Assembly: GCA_009746045.1 (NCBI GenBank)
Contig: RPFO01000189.1
Coordinates: forward strand, 232,137-296,136
Length of the DNA stretch: 64,000 nt
Direction of reading: 5' to 3'
Source of the DNA: Mesostigma viride
Lineage: Eukaryota > Streptophyta > Mesostigmatophyceae > Mesostigmatales > Mesostigmataceae
Position 1 is the first letter of the stretch, and each line of letters begins with the position of its first letter. Shown piece after piece: positions 9,012-19,904 of the stretch. The notes beneath the pieces are model-generated. The model searched no databases. It saw nothing but the letters and a program-made list of their open reading frames with translations, and was not told the origin of the DNA. The position numbers were made by a program, and so were the translations under genes.

Positions 9012-9620
9012 GTGCCAGGCGAGGGAGATACGGTGGTCCTCAGCATCCTCCTTTACGGCTGCGAGGCGTGGACCCTGGACCAGGCGCTTAGCAAGCAGCT
9101 TGACGGCACAGTCACTCGAATGCTCGGTCACATCCTCGGCGTCCGCTACCAAGAGCGTCGCCCCCGGGCCAAGCTCTACTGCGAGCTCCCTCTTGTCACC
9201 AATACGATCCAACACCGCCGTCTCCTCTTTGCCTGCCAACTTAATTGCCCGCACAGACCATGCAGGTGACTTACCCATGTGCCAGGGCCCTGCGGGCGGG
9301 CTTAGGATAGTCTGGCCAACCAGGTAGACACCTCGATCCTCCTATTGCAGGGTCTCAGTTTGTCCCGTCACAACCCACTGCAGCAAACTTGCGCGTGCCC
9401 CGCACCGACGCGACGCGACCCGGACCTTACATAGTGTGTGACACAATTGCTTGACGGGATGCAGGCCGGGCTTCTGGGATTATCTGTACTCCGCGCCCGC
9501 ATGATAGACAAGGAGAAACGGGCTGCCGTCTGCGATAAGCATCTTCCTGTGGGGCATGCTCCTGTTTTCTCCCCACGGGCCCCGCGGCCCATTGCATGTA
9601 GAATGCAGGGTCGTAGGTAG
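9012..9620 (+). pseudogene. 5'-truncated LINE ORF2 3' end (plus copy)
   Basis: The plus strand encodes LSILLYGCEAWTLDQAL followed by KQLDGTVTRMLGHILGVRY, matching the LTILTYGAETWTL...LDGAVTKML block at 17.9-18.0 kb. Further on, GLLGLSVLRARMIDKEKR and HLPVGHAPVF match the C-terminal GLSVIWRQMVRKDRW...PKPVG block. Frameshifts separate the blocks. It is inverted relative to the neighbouring minus-strand relic. Confidence 0.75.
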
Positions 9621-9886
9621 AAGTCCTCAAATGGAGCTAGGTTTTTGCCCCTGAGGCCGCTACACTCACTACCGCCTCTTCTGCTAATTTACAGTAGAGG
9701 ACAGCTCAGATGAGGATTATATCCCCCTCTAGTAGTACGACTATGTATGGTTGGGGCATGATGTGCAGACGATATTTGTAACTTTCGTGTAATTACTTTT
9801 CTAATGAGATTAGCATATAGTAGTACTCCGTGGCATGCCCATGGGCACTGATGACACGCAAGTACTTACTTACTTACTAATAGTTA
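9621..9886 (+). repeat. LINE 3' UTR ending in a (TTAC)n tail
   Basis: This follows the plus-strand LINE relic and ends in a short TTAC run near 9866-9880. The ACTCCGTGGCATGCC word and the TTAC run recur in reverse orientation near 33.74-33.79 kb, so it is a shared family 3' end and not unique sequence. Confidence 0.5.
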
Positions 9887-9894
9887 GCCATATG

Positions 9895-10260
9895 CTTTGC
9901 TCATGCATGCAGAGTCAAGTCACTCTCTGCTGAGATGCCATGCCCTAGCTATACAGCATTGTCTCTATAGCCATAATCATCTTCCACCCCATGCCAGGCC
10001 TTTTAGGTATGATACATCATGGTCATGCACGGTGCAGGTGCACCTTGTGCACCCAGCCAGAGTAGGTGGCTGTTTACATCCCCCACCCGCAGCTGTTGTA
10101 GCCCAGAATGTATAAAGAACCATATGCCCCCGTTCTCAGGGATATGTGTTACATATGCTCCCCATGATCGATGGATATATGTTCTCAATGGAGGCAGAGG
10201 GCTCGCAAGGATAGGTGGCGAGTAGTGATGAAGAAGACTGTCCACACCCAAGTCAGTGCA
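9895..10260 (+). repeat. Dispersed repeat, copy 1
   Basis: About 200 bp (9947-10165) is closely repeated in the same orientation at 20475-20670. Shared words include CATAATCATCTTCCACCCC, GTAGGTGGCTGTTTACATCC and CTCAGGGATATGTGTTAC. The left part (TGCATGCAGAG...CTCTCTGCTGA) recurs near 17160-17200. No coding potential or pol III boxes were recognised. It probably belongs to a LINE or SINE 3' region. Confidence 0.65.
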
Positions 10261-10393
10261 TGGCAGCTCCGCGTGTGACCCAGTTTGGCATATTTCATAG
10301 CTAGCGACTATTTGGGCCGTGGTGCCCTCAACCCTGTAACTAGGAACTAGGATTCAATTATAAATTCGCGCCGGGACCGTCACCTTAAATTAT

Positions 10394-10830
10394 AACATGA
10401 CTCCGTGGGGAGATCATGTAGCACGTATTTGGACCAGTTGCTGATGGATGGGGGAACAATTGCTCTACTCAATCAGCAAAGCGCCCCCGTTCAGGACTGC
10501 TAGTAGGGGGGGGGGGGCCTTGCCCACAGGGGCGGGCGTGTGGGCCTGGACAATTATGGTCTGCCACCTCTTCTTGTCCTGCATATAGAGAGAGTCCAAG
10601 TAAGAGAGAGGAGGGAAATGCGGTGTTCAAACTGGGCTGGGACCACTTGGTCGGCCAGCAACTGATCTGTATAATAATTCATGGCAGGTCTACTAACCCA
10701 TCAGGGCCTGTCCCTGGGGCCAGGCCAGGTCAGGATATGCCGCCCCAGGTGGCTGGCCAAGCCGCTGGGGCCCGGCCGTCTATAACACCGAGTTTGGCGA
10801 GACCGATCGACTGGGCGGTGTCTACCTGAC
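10394..10830 (-). pseudogene. LINE ORF2 3' end and 3' UTR, minus copy
   Basis: The minus strand at 10.5-10.6 kb encodes MQDKKRWQTIIVQAHTPAPV, the same C-terminal block found on the plus strand at 33.3 kb (MQNKKRWQKIVQAHTPAPVG). The sequence beyond, toward 10394, matches the 33.47-33.53 kb 3' UTR in reverse complement (shared GTCATGTAGCAC and TTAAATTATAACATG). A G9 tract at about 10508-10517 interrupts the frame. Confidence 0.7.
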
Positions 10831-11002
10831 TGGTTCGAGCAAGATGTCCTACAAATGCTATCCTACGCTGCCTAATCTCATCCGTAATACAGGGCATTCA
10901 TACCCTTATACAAAAGACTCTAATGACCTAAGCGTGGAAACCCCTACATTTGGGACCTGTCGGAGCATCCTGTAAACTGTGCCGTTCAGCCGGGTGACCA
11001 GC

Positions 11003-13930
11003 TTAATTGTCCATGAGCGTGCATGCCTCAGTGCTGTACGTACGTGGGTGAGCACCGTGAGGACCAGGACCTTGAAGAGCACTCACTTGCAGTCCTCGCC
11101 CAGGTCCTTCAAGTGCCAGTAGGTGTTGAGCGAACGGAGCCTGGTAGCCCAGGCCATGGGCCGATGCGGATGTCCACACTCCACAGCCCGCTGTGTCAGG
11201 GAGCATGCTCCGGGCTCCCCAGCAGTTTGAAGCGATCACGGAACTCGGGACCTCTGTCCCGTCCAGCAGGCTGCCGGCGGCGGCAGCGGCGGGCGACTGC
11301 ATGGTAGCCCCGATCACCATCGCCTCAGTTTTGACACTTATCTCCATGACCCCACCGCCCGCGCCTCCAATTAGCCTGCAGACATGCAGTCCAGCCATGC
11401 AGGTCTGAATGCATGTATGTGCTTGGGGTGCTCGATGACAGGGTGGTATCATCGGCATAAATCAGGTCGGACAGACGGTAACCAGGGCCACCGCCGCCCT
11501 TTTCACGATCGGGGTGGGCCAAGCCAGGCTCGAACCCCTTTTCGCAGTAAAGCGCGCACGTGCCTGGCGCATGACGTGATCTGCACAACAATAGATATAC
11601 ATAATCATGATGGGGACAGCTGCATGGGACACAACTCATGCAACACCCCGTTGTGAGTAAGGGGGGATCATTGGTGGGGTGGTGCCTTCCGCAGTCCGCA
11701 CTACTGCCTGTGAGCCCTCATACAACGGGCGAATGGCAGCAATAAATGCTGGTGGCACGCGATCCAGGGCTAGGATGGCCCAAAGAGCCTCCCTGGCAGA
11801 GGACTGAGTCAAAAGCCTTGATGTAGTCAACAAAAATGAACACCAGCAGAAAACCATCAGGGCAAATGCAACGCACCTCCTCCACCATGCAGCCGGTGCG
11901 CGACAAACACAGCTATGACAGTGTTACGGCCATGCACGACGGAATTAATGACCCATCTGAGACTCACCCAGGTGTGGGTCCAGCGCAGCGCGGAGCCTGT
12001 GCAGCATCATGACCTTCAATTCAGCGCGGCATTCTGGAGGCAGACTGTCACCCCGATATTAGTTACCGGGGTCTGAGCAGCAGAAGCCTTCTTGTATGTG
12101 CAGCATGACTCGGATGGCCGTCTGCCACTTGCAGGAGCAGGCGGAGGCTCATCAGAGAGCAGAAAACGGTTGCAGAACGCCAGCAGAAGCTCCCGCACCG
12201 CCAGGTCAGGGGTCTTCAGCAGCTCAGCCAAAAGGTGGTCTGCGCTGACCGCCGCGTTGTCCGTAAGCAAGCAAGCCGCACCGTCCAATTCCTCCAAAGT
12301 GAAGGGCTGGACGATGTCGTTGGTGGCAAGGCAACCCTCCTTCAAGGCGGGGACTTGGTAGTCCGCGGTCAAAGACTTGGCAGTCCGCAGGCGGCAGGGG
12401 GGTCCATGTAGCGACACCAAGATGGGCGGCCGTCTCGGGGTGAAGCGGCGGGCCGGGGCGGGGGGGGCGCGAGCCCCACCAGCTGTCAAGGAAACATTGT
12501 GGGCCAGCCAGCGGTCATTGAAGGCTGGCCGGAGCCGCGCCGCCTCCCATGTACATGCTTCACCGGGGTGCACAGTGCATGCCGCCGGCCGCCGAGCCAA
12601 TCGAGGTGGTACCACATTTCCTTGCCCTGGTTGCGAGCTTGGCAGGCCTTGGCATCTGCGATGCACTGGGCCGCCTCTGCGTCCTGAGCACGTGCATAAT
12701 AGGCCTCCACAAGGGCGGACTTGAGCACCGGTTTCATCAGCGGGTCCCGGCTACGCTTTGAGGCGGTGCCGGGCAGCCAGGACCTTCTTGGGGTCCTGTC
12801 GGTAGTAGAGCGGGCCGGGTCGGCGGCGGGGCATATCGCCGGGCCGCCAGCAGTGGGGCACAGGCCGTAAATCCCGCAAAAATGGCAGCGTTGGGAGCAC
12901 CCTGGGCCAGCGCGTCGACGTCAGCCTGGGCCGGCCTAGGCCCTCCAGGTACTCCCGCCGGTATGTACCGTTTCTGCTCGTGGTCGGCGTCGGCCGTCCA
13001 GTCCTCGTGATGATTCGGGGTCCCCGCGGACCGGCCGGGCGTTACTATGTAGCAGACCACTTGGGCGCGGCGCTTGGGGGCCTGGAACCGGAGCCGAATG
13101 ATCACACGCACCAACCGGTGGTCAGAGCACACCGTGGGTGGGTCGAACACTCGGGTATCCAGAACCGAATTAAGCGAACCATGCAGGCTGGGCTGCCGTA
13201 CCGCCACATAGTTTGACAGGCCTGACGGTTGTTAGGGCCCCGAAAAGTGACCAAGTCCGGTGAGGGAGGTTGGAAGTGGCAGTTGACAGCAACCAGCCCG
13301 CTGTGTAGTATCCAGCAAGATGCCGAAAACAAGGGGATCAGTTGTCATTAGCAACCGTGTCGGCAGGCGCAAAGCGACTGCCAGCAGTGCCCACGGGGAG
13401 CGTGGAATTGGCGTCGAGCAGCATAATTAATAACCAAGAAGTGGCGGGCCGGGGTCAGCCCCCTCAATGTTATGCAAGTCATCAAAGAACTTCTTGCGTT
13501 CCAACTGTCAGCAAACCGCTATGGGGTGCGTAACCCATCCCGACCGACGTGAGGTGGTGCTTGGACCGCCCCTCAACGGAGGTGAAATGTGCCACCATAA
13601 GGCGTACGAGTGGGGTTAGAAACTTAAGCGTGCCAGTGAGGCTGGCAGCTGCGGCCAGCGGCGAACACAAATGCCCAACGCCACCTTGGCCTGGCGTCCC
13701 ACTAGTACCAGCAAAGTAAAAACGCCAACCGCCTGCCAGACGTTCAGTGAGCACCGCACCAGGAGGCACCGTGCACCGATGCTCCTGGACGCCTAGAATA
13801 GACACACGTTTTGCAGTGCACCGATGCTCCTGGACGCCTAGAATAGACGCACGTTTTGCAATGCAAAAGGCAACAAGCTCCTCTACCCGGTAGCTATGGT
13901 CGCTGGCTGCCAGCAATGTGCGTGCGTTGC
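11003..13930 (-). pseudogene. Degraded LINE ORF2: endonuclease, RT and C-terminal region
   Basis: Read on the minus strand, pieces of a non-LTR ORF2 occur in the correct order but in shifting frames. Endonuclease N-terminus: ILGVQEHR (13.8 kb), with the Glu of motif QE. Endonuclease C-terminus: VCSDHRLVRVIIRL (13.1 kb), with the SDH catalytic signature. RT N-terminal part: FTLEELDGAACLLTDNAAVS (12.3 kb). RT motif A: FVDYIKAFDSVL (11.8 kb). Motif C: DLIYADDTTL (11.46 kb). A C-terminal remnant follows. Several frameshifts and stop codons make it non-functional. A 45-bp in-frame duplication sits on the endonuclease motif. Confidence 0.8.
13771..13860 (-). repeat. 45-bp in-frame tandem duplication in the LINE endonuclease
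   Basis: GTGCACCGATGCTCCTGG recurs exactly 45 bp apart (13771 and 13816), duplicating 15 codons (AKRVSILGVQEHRCT) over the endonuclease QEHR motif. The two copies differ by only a few bases, so the duplication is recent relative to the decay of the element. Confidence 0.9.
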
Positions 13931-14720
13931 CGGAAAGTGTCTGATGGCCAAGGATGCGGCCCTACTGGCCCAACAGGGGATCGAGAACGTTGAGTGGAGA
14001 TGGGGGACGTGGGTGCAGCGGAAGGACGTCACTGGGGGTGGGGATGAAACGTAGGGGGTGGAGACATCTGGTGGGAATAGTGCTTTTCATCGCATAACAG
14101 ATTAGAACTTGTCCTGCAAGCGTAGGATGCGAGCCTGCCGCCTGCTCTGGGTATTTGGGGGTGATTGCGCAACGCAGAAGAGGAGTAGGTAATCTAGCAT
14201 GCGTTGTGTGTTGCAAATCTGACTGGCCTTAGAGCTATTGTTCTGGCCCAAGATACCAGCACCACCATGTGGATCAGTTGGAGAAGGAACTAGATAGCTA
14301 GCATAACCCATTCCATCCCATCAACCCCTCCCACTGAGGACTTATGCTCACGTGAAGCAGTCACGTGTAAATTAATTGTAAAAGAAGCAACGTACCCGCA
14401 GTTATGCAATGAGGTAAACAGCGCAGACAAGCTGGCGGCGCCAGCATAATTGTCTGCGTTGTTTACCTCATTGCATAGGACCTCGCACACACCGTCGTTG
14501 CAGTTCTTATCTCCGCATACACATGAATGAAGTTGCGCACTGTATGGTGCCTCAAGTGCAGTTCATGCGCACTTAGACGATTCCATGGTCACAATCATTT
14601 TTGCATGGAACACTAGTAAAATAACATTTCGGCATATTAGACCCAGAGCCACGAGAGAGCCATCATTGGCTGACGGCGGAGTTCATAACTTTCACGTTTT
14701 GGTACCAAGTTCGGCCGTGA
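13931..14720. other. LINE-flank region with a plus-oriented 3' end and a hairpin
   Basis: No supported gene. Around 14305-14370 the plus strand carries the family 3' UTR (CATTCCATCCCAT, then CTCCCACTGAGGACTTATG, CACGTG...CACGTG, AATTAATTG) in the orientation opposite to the copies at 17.3-17.5 and 20.1 kb. A strong hairpin follows at 14403-14477. Confidence 0.6.
14403..14477. repeat. Near-perfect hairpin with arms of about 30 bp
   Basis: TATGCAATGAGGTAAAC plus GCGCAGACAA on the left pairs with TTGTCTGCG plus GTTTACCTCATTGCATA on the right, around a short GC-rich loop (CTGGCGGCGCCAG is itself self-complementary). Mismatches are few. It could be a tiny foldback or MITE end pair, or a small-RNA precursor; no flanking target duplication is evident. 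Confidence 0.8.
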
Positions 14721-15039
14721 ATATCACAATCGCTTTGTCTTTCTAAGACGCACACGCTGATATATTTTCCCGAAGCTATCACACAATATTGTGACGAGCA
14801 AACGCTCCTCGACGCAACGCAGCCTGGCGGCTGCGCTGAGGCCGGCTGCCCTGAAAATACGTCTGCAGCTGACCGGCTGCTGCGCTTCGCCCTCAGGCCT
14901 GGAAGGCACAGTCTGCGGTGCCACTAGTCAAGCACTGGTGGTCGCCCAGGTCCCCCCCGGGCTTGCCTCGCCCTCGGCATCGCCTGAGCCCAAGCGCAGT
15001 CGCCCTGGCGAACCTAGCTAGCTGCCAGTCCAAGCGCGC

Positions 15040-16280
15040 GTGACTTTGACGTCAACCAGCCCGCCGGGCTATTTTCAACAGCCCCCAATCTTAAGCTCCT
15101 GGAGCACGTGTTATATTATGGACCCGTCGCACGCCTCGCCGGCTCCTTGCCCTGTGCCAGCACTTCCACGCCAAGTCACGCCTCCGCAATGGAGTCAACG
15201 GCCGGTTTTCCCACCGTGCATGGACCTGACCACCTGCCCGGCTGGTCTCGTCCTCGCCTTCAGCTCCGACGGATGCTCTCTTCTCCCTCCTTCAGCGCTC
15301 TGCAGACGACCTCTGGCCTCTGGGTCCCCTCCCCCTTGACCGAAGCCACCTTCCGCTCCATCCTTCAGGAGGCCATCGAGCAGCACGTGACCCCCTCAGT
15401 CGCTGCAGATGTGGCAGCCATGGCGGCACGCTGGCTGCCGCAAGATCCCTACCATCTCCACCGCCACCTCCACCCTCCTGGCCTCCACCTCCACCGCCAC
15501 CACCGGCAACGCCATCACCGCCATCACCTCCGTGAGACCGTGACATTGACAAGCGCCTCAAGGACAACGCCATCGCCATCGAGTGCCTGCAAAACACCGC
15601 AGGCCTCACCGCCCAGGCGGTGAAGGACATTGCCGCCATGCAAGGGCTCCAGCCCTCGCTGGCCCAGCATGCGCAGGCAATGCTCCTCCCCCCCACGTAC
15701 TGAGAACTGGGCCGCCATGCTGCTGAACCACACCACCACCACTACCACAGCTGAGTCCGCCATCGCCGCAAAGCTCAAGCAACAGACGCTCGACCGTCGA
15801 GGAGGCCGAGCTCGACAAGCGCAGCCATAACGTCATCGTCAAGCACTTCGACCCGCTGCCATGCAGGTGAGAACTCCGAGAAGCTTGCACGGGAGTTGGC
15901 GGACAAAATCCTTGCCCCCATGGCCCTCATTGGTGAGCTCAAGCTGTCCAGAGGCCCTCCGCCTTCCCCGCTCGCAGGGTAAGGCAGGACCGCCCCCGCT
16001 GCTGCTCACCTTTGAGCACATGGCGGACAAGCTTTTGTTCCTCAAGCATTGCAAGCTGCTCGCGGAGGACTCCCTACACACTGGACGACGACTTGATCCT
16101 GGCGCAGCAACAACGGCGACGGGAGCTATGGCCACCTATACCTCCAGCTCCGGCAGACGTAGCGGCAGGGAAGAAGCGGGAATACTGGAGGGGGGCGGTA
16201 ATCTACGTCGACCACAAGCCCTGGCAGGCGACCCCCGCTGCCCCGTCACCCTCAGCAACCGCAGCCTTGGGGACTTGTAA
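15040..16280 (+). pseudogene. Degraded LINE ORF1-like gene, copy 2
   Basis: Across shifting plus frames the sequence encodes blocks typical of LINE ORF1 RNA-binding proteins: FRSILQEAIEQHVTPSVA, then DIDKRLKDNAIAIECLQ with AGLTAQAVKDIAAMQ (helical), then an RSHNVIVKHFDPLP strand as at the start of an RRM-like fold, LLTFEHMADKLLFLKHCKLL, and a C-terminal LDDDLILAQQQRRRELWPP followed by AGKKREYWRGAVIYVDHK. At least two frameshifts break it. The first 550 bp recur in the 7.2-7.8 kb relic. Assignment rests on domain-like pattern, not on alignment. Confidence 0.55.
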
Positions 16281-17205
16281 TGTAAGCAAAAGTGAATTAT
16301 CGTTACATCCCATGTTTTGTGATTGTTTGGCTTTTATTCGAGGTCTTTTGGACAAGTATTGATCGAGAAATTAAGTTATAAGGTTTTCCGGGAAAGGAGA
16401 TACTTGGAACCTGCACTTTGTCAACCGACTTGTAGAAGCCCTTATTGGTCGTGGCCTGATCCACGTGGGGTTAGTTTGTTGGTCGGTACTATCAAGTCTT
16501 ACGGTTGAGGGGTTAAATGCTCCTTTGGGACTTCAGTGCTTTCTACAGATTCAGGATCTCACGTTTGGATTCTGCCAGGCTGTACGTGTGTGGTGTTGTT
16601 CTGTTGCGTGTGACTAGGAAGGATGAGAAGATCTTGTTTTGAGATTCCCTGATTCTGATTGGTTCACTTCCGGCTAAGGTTAAGACAATCTCGACAAGCA
16701 CGTCGATATCAAGGACGTGGGGTCGCCATTGTTGTCACGTTGGTTTTGATCCACTCCTGATCATGGTTGATAATAAAGCTTGTCTTTATTCGTCCATCCT
16801 CCAAAAGCCCTTTGATACTACTAGACTGCTTTCAGTTCCACAGAAGACGTCTAGGGCACAACTTGTCTTTGTGTCTGCAACTTGCATGCAAGGGGTGTGG
16901 TTCCCTAAATCACGTGCTGTGGAATCTCCATCTCAACGTTGCTCGGATATGATCCTTGAAGATCTGTGACTCAGGAAGGCAACCCAGGTAAAGATCTTTC
17001 GTATTTGGACTAAGGATGATGATGATGATAATTTTTAGTCGTTACAGGACTATACCATTAGTGTAGAGTAGTAAGGCTTAGCCAACGTGGCCATGTACAT
17101 GTATGCCTATGATGGGATCCACACCAGATGATGCATTAGCATTAAGTACTTAGCATTGCTTTGCCAATGCATGCAGAGAGTTACTCTCTGCTGAATGGCC
17201 ATGCC
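16281..17205. other. Non-coding stretch between LINE pieces
   Basis: More AT-rich than its surroundings, with no supported ORF. It probably includes the 3' UTR of the ORF1-like relic and LINE flank; TGCATGCAGAGAGTTACTCTCTGCTGA near 17165-17195 is shared with the repeat at 9.9 kb. Nothing else recognised. Confidence 0.4.
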
Positions 17206-17515
17206 CTAGCTATTAATTAATTAATTAGGAAGATACCTCCGTAATTAGGAAGATACCTCCGTAAGTAAATTAATTAATTAATTAATTAATTAATTAATTA
17301 ATTAATTAATTAATTAATAGACACGTGACTGCGTCACGTGAGCATAAGTCCTCAGTGGGAGGGAAATATGGGATGGAATGGATTAATTAATTAATAGACA
17401 CGTGACTGCGTCACGTGAGCATAAGTCCTCAGTCAGTGGGAGGGGAACATGGGATGGAATGGATGGTATAAGCTATCTAGGTCCTACAGGGGTGTGGGCA
17501 CCGCGGCCCGAATCG

Positions 17516-18360
17516 CTATGAATGCCATACTTGGTCACACGCGGATCGAGCCCCCACAGGCTTGGGGGTGGTCTCCTTCATCACTACTTGCCATCTATCC
17601 TTGCGCACCATCTGCCTCCATATTACAGACAAACCAGGAGGCTGCCCGGGGGTGAGCCCGTCACGTCTAGTGTAGCACATGTCCATGCCGAGTCTATCAC
17701 GAAAAGTCCACGGGTGGCGGCCCTGCCGCGCGCGGCCGGGGGCACGCCAGGTGAGGACATATCGCCCAGGCTGGGCGGGCTTGGTGCCAGCTAGTCTATC
17801 TGATGTATCTACCTGATCTGTGCGGGCCAGGTGCCCGGCTAGGCCCAGGCGCCTGTGCCTAATAATGTGGGAAACATAGGGCAAATCAGCGCACAAATCC
17901 TCATTACTAATGTGCAAACCAAAGGGGATGTTAAGGGCCTTGCGCAGCATCTTGGTGACGGCGCCGTCGAGTCGTTGCTCCAGCTCCTGCATCAGTGTCC
18001 ACGTCTCGGCGCCGTAGGTCAGGATCGTCAGAATGACGACCTTGAAGAGGTCACGCTTGACGATCCGGGGTAGGGCGGGGTTGCTCCACCAGCAGCGGTG
18101 GTCATGGAGGTGCGCCCACGCCATGCCGATCCGTGTCGTCATGTCGTCCTCGCAGTCGGGAAGCCAACTGCCGAGCAGCTTGAAGCGGCCGGAAGGAGGG
18201 TAGTTGACCTCGGCATCGTCTAAGAGGCGGAGTGTGGGTGGGGGCCCTGCCATGCCGAGGGCCAGGGCCTCCGTTTTGGGGCTGATTTCTAGACCAACCG
18301 CCCGAGCCTCGAGCGCCAGGCAGTCCAGCCAAAGTTGGGCAGACAGTCTCCGGCTTCTCG
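17516..18360 (-). CDS. LINE ORF2 C-terminal region (frame 2, after the frameshift)
   Basis: This continues the RT after the frameshift: LSAQLWLDCLALEARAVGL with EISPKTEALALG (thumb), LTILTYGAETWTLMQEL with EQRLDGAVTKMLRKAL, then VSHIIRHRRLGLAGHLARTD, and a terminal LSVIWRQMVRKDRWQVV...PKPVGARSA. The YGxExWxL and RxRxxGHLAR blocks recur in every LINE relic of the window and define the family. The restored length is not given because the copy is truncated. Confidence 0.75.
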
Positions 18361-19883
18361 ATGAGCGTGATGTCGTCGGCATAAATGAGGTCAGCTAGTA
18401 GATTCTGCTTGTTAGTCGGCCCCCCTTCCCCAAGCTCGTTCGTGATCGCTAGGCCAGGGGCACGGCCTGCAATGCTAGCAATGCGAGCACGTGCCTGGCG
18501 CATAACATAATCCACTACAATAATAAACAGGTACGGCGACAGGACGCAACCCTGCCAGACGCCGGTCTGCAGTGGGCATGGCGGGGTAATGCCGTGTTGA
18601 GTGCGCACCGAAGTGGTCGACCCCTCATACAGCGTGCGGATGCCGGTAATCAGGGGAGTGGGGACGCGAGTGCGAGCAAGTACAGCCCATAGAGCGTCCC
18701 AGAGGACAGAATCAAAAGCCTTGATGAAGTCGACGAAGATCAGGATGGCGGGAAACTCACCAGGTTGCAGGAGAGCGATTTCCTCGAAGAGGCGACGCGC
18801 GACGAAGATGGCCATGACGGTGTTGCGCCCAGGACGGAAGCCCATTTGACTTTCCCCAAGGTGACAGTCGAGAGCAGAACGAAGACGGTTGAGGATCATG
18901 CGCATGAACAACTTAAGTGCGGCGCTCTGGATGCAGACTCCTCTGTAGTTGGCGGGGTCGTCAGGGGAACCTTTGTTTTTGTACAGCATAATACGGTAGC
19001 TGTGCTGCCACTCAGGAATCGGCGGCGCGTCGGCAAGCAGGATCCGGTTGCAGACGTCAAGCAGGAACCCCGTGAGCGCCGTCAGCTTAATCACCGGGGC
19101 TGGGAGCTGGTCAGGTCCAACGGCGGCATAGAAGCGGAGTTGCTTGGCGGCGGTGCTCAGCTCGAGCTCGGTGAACGGCGGGAGCTCGTTGGGGTCGGCC
19201 AGGGGTTCCGTCAGGGCTGGGTACGTGTAGTCCTGCTCAGCGGCGGGCGGCGTGGGCGGCGCAGGGATGTCCGCCGGTGCTACTGCCAGGCGTGCGGCCG
19301 CCAGAGGGCCAAGCGGCGGAGGCGGCGGGGGGGCGCCGAGCAGCCGGGACTGGGAGGAATACCACTGGTCGAGCTGCTGCTGCGGTGAGCCTGAGAGCGT
19401 CCGCGGCGCCGGCTGCGCGCCGCCGGCGGGCCGTTGGGCGTGACGCAGGCGGGTCCAGGCGTACTTGCCGTGCTGGTCCTTGAGGTGGGCGAAGTACTCG
19501 CGGACATGAAGGTCCTCCTGCTCCTTGGTCGCCTGCCGGATGGCCGAGTGGTAATCGGCTTTGAGGCGGGCGTAGCGGGCGGGGTCGCTGTTGTCGCGCA
19601 GGGCTTGCCGGGCCTGGATGACGGCGGGGAGCCGGTGCAGGCTGGTGAAGCGGGGCGGGCGGCGGGGGGGCAGTAGGGCCCCGGCCGCGGGCAGCTTGTC
19701 AGCGAGGTGCCGAAGGGCCGATGCCGGGCCGGCAGCGAACAGCTGGGCGTGGCTGGCCGGGATGTCCAGCGCGTCGACGAACGCCTCTGCGGCGCGCTTG
19801 TGGGCGCGTTTTTCAGGGAAGTCCTCCAGAGCGTCGTCAGATTTCTCGAGCAACTGAAGTGTGCGCAAATCAGGGGGTGCCAC
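18345..19883 (-). CDS. LINE reverse transcriptase domain (frame 1)
   Basis: An open frame of over 500 residues. The N-terminal third is an Ala/Pro-rich pre-RT region. The RT follows: YRIMLYKNKGSPDDPANYRG, MGFRPGRNTVMAIFVAR, motif A FVDFIKAFDSVLW, motif B GVWQGCVLSPYLF, and motif C LIYADDITLI. After IEKPE the frame loses homology and the continuation appears in another frame, so a 1-nt indel lies near 18345-18362. All catalytic Asp residues are intact. The enzyme would prime cDNA synthesis at a nicked target. Confidence 0.8.
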
Positions 19884-19904
19884 GTGCTTACGAAAGGGCG
19901 AGGG

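Larger units (their letters stand above)
17206..19890 (-). mobile_element. 5'-truncated LINE with intact RT core
   Basis: The minus strand carries the pre-RT region, the RT core (motifs A, B and C), a frameshift, then the C-terminal region and a 3' UTR. The 3' UTR contains the CACGTGACTGCGTCACGTG palindrome and ends in a (TTAA)n tail at about 17210-17318; a second partial 3' UTR plus TTAATTAA lies at 17380-17450, so the tail region is duplicated. No endonuclease is present upstream, which marks 5' truncation. At its 5' end it abuts another copy of the same 3' UTR. Confidence 0.85.

Noticed and set aside
12377-12724. Plus-strand open frames over 12.4-13.2 kb
   Set aside because: They lie antisense to the LINE endonuclease and RT blocks and are products of GC-rich codon use.
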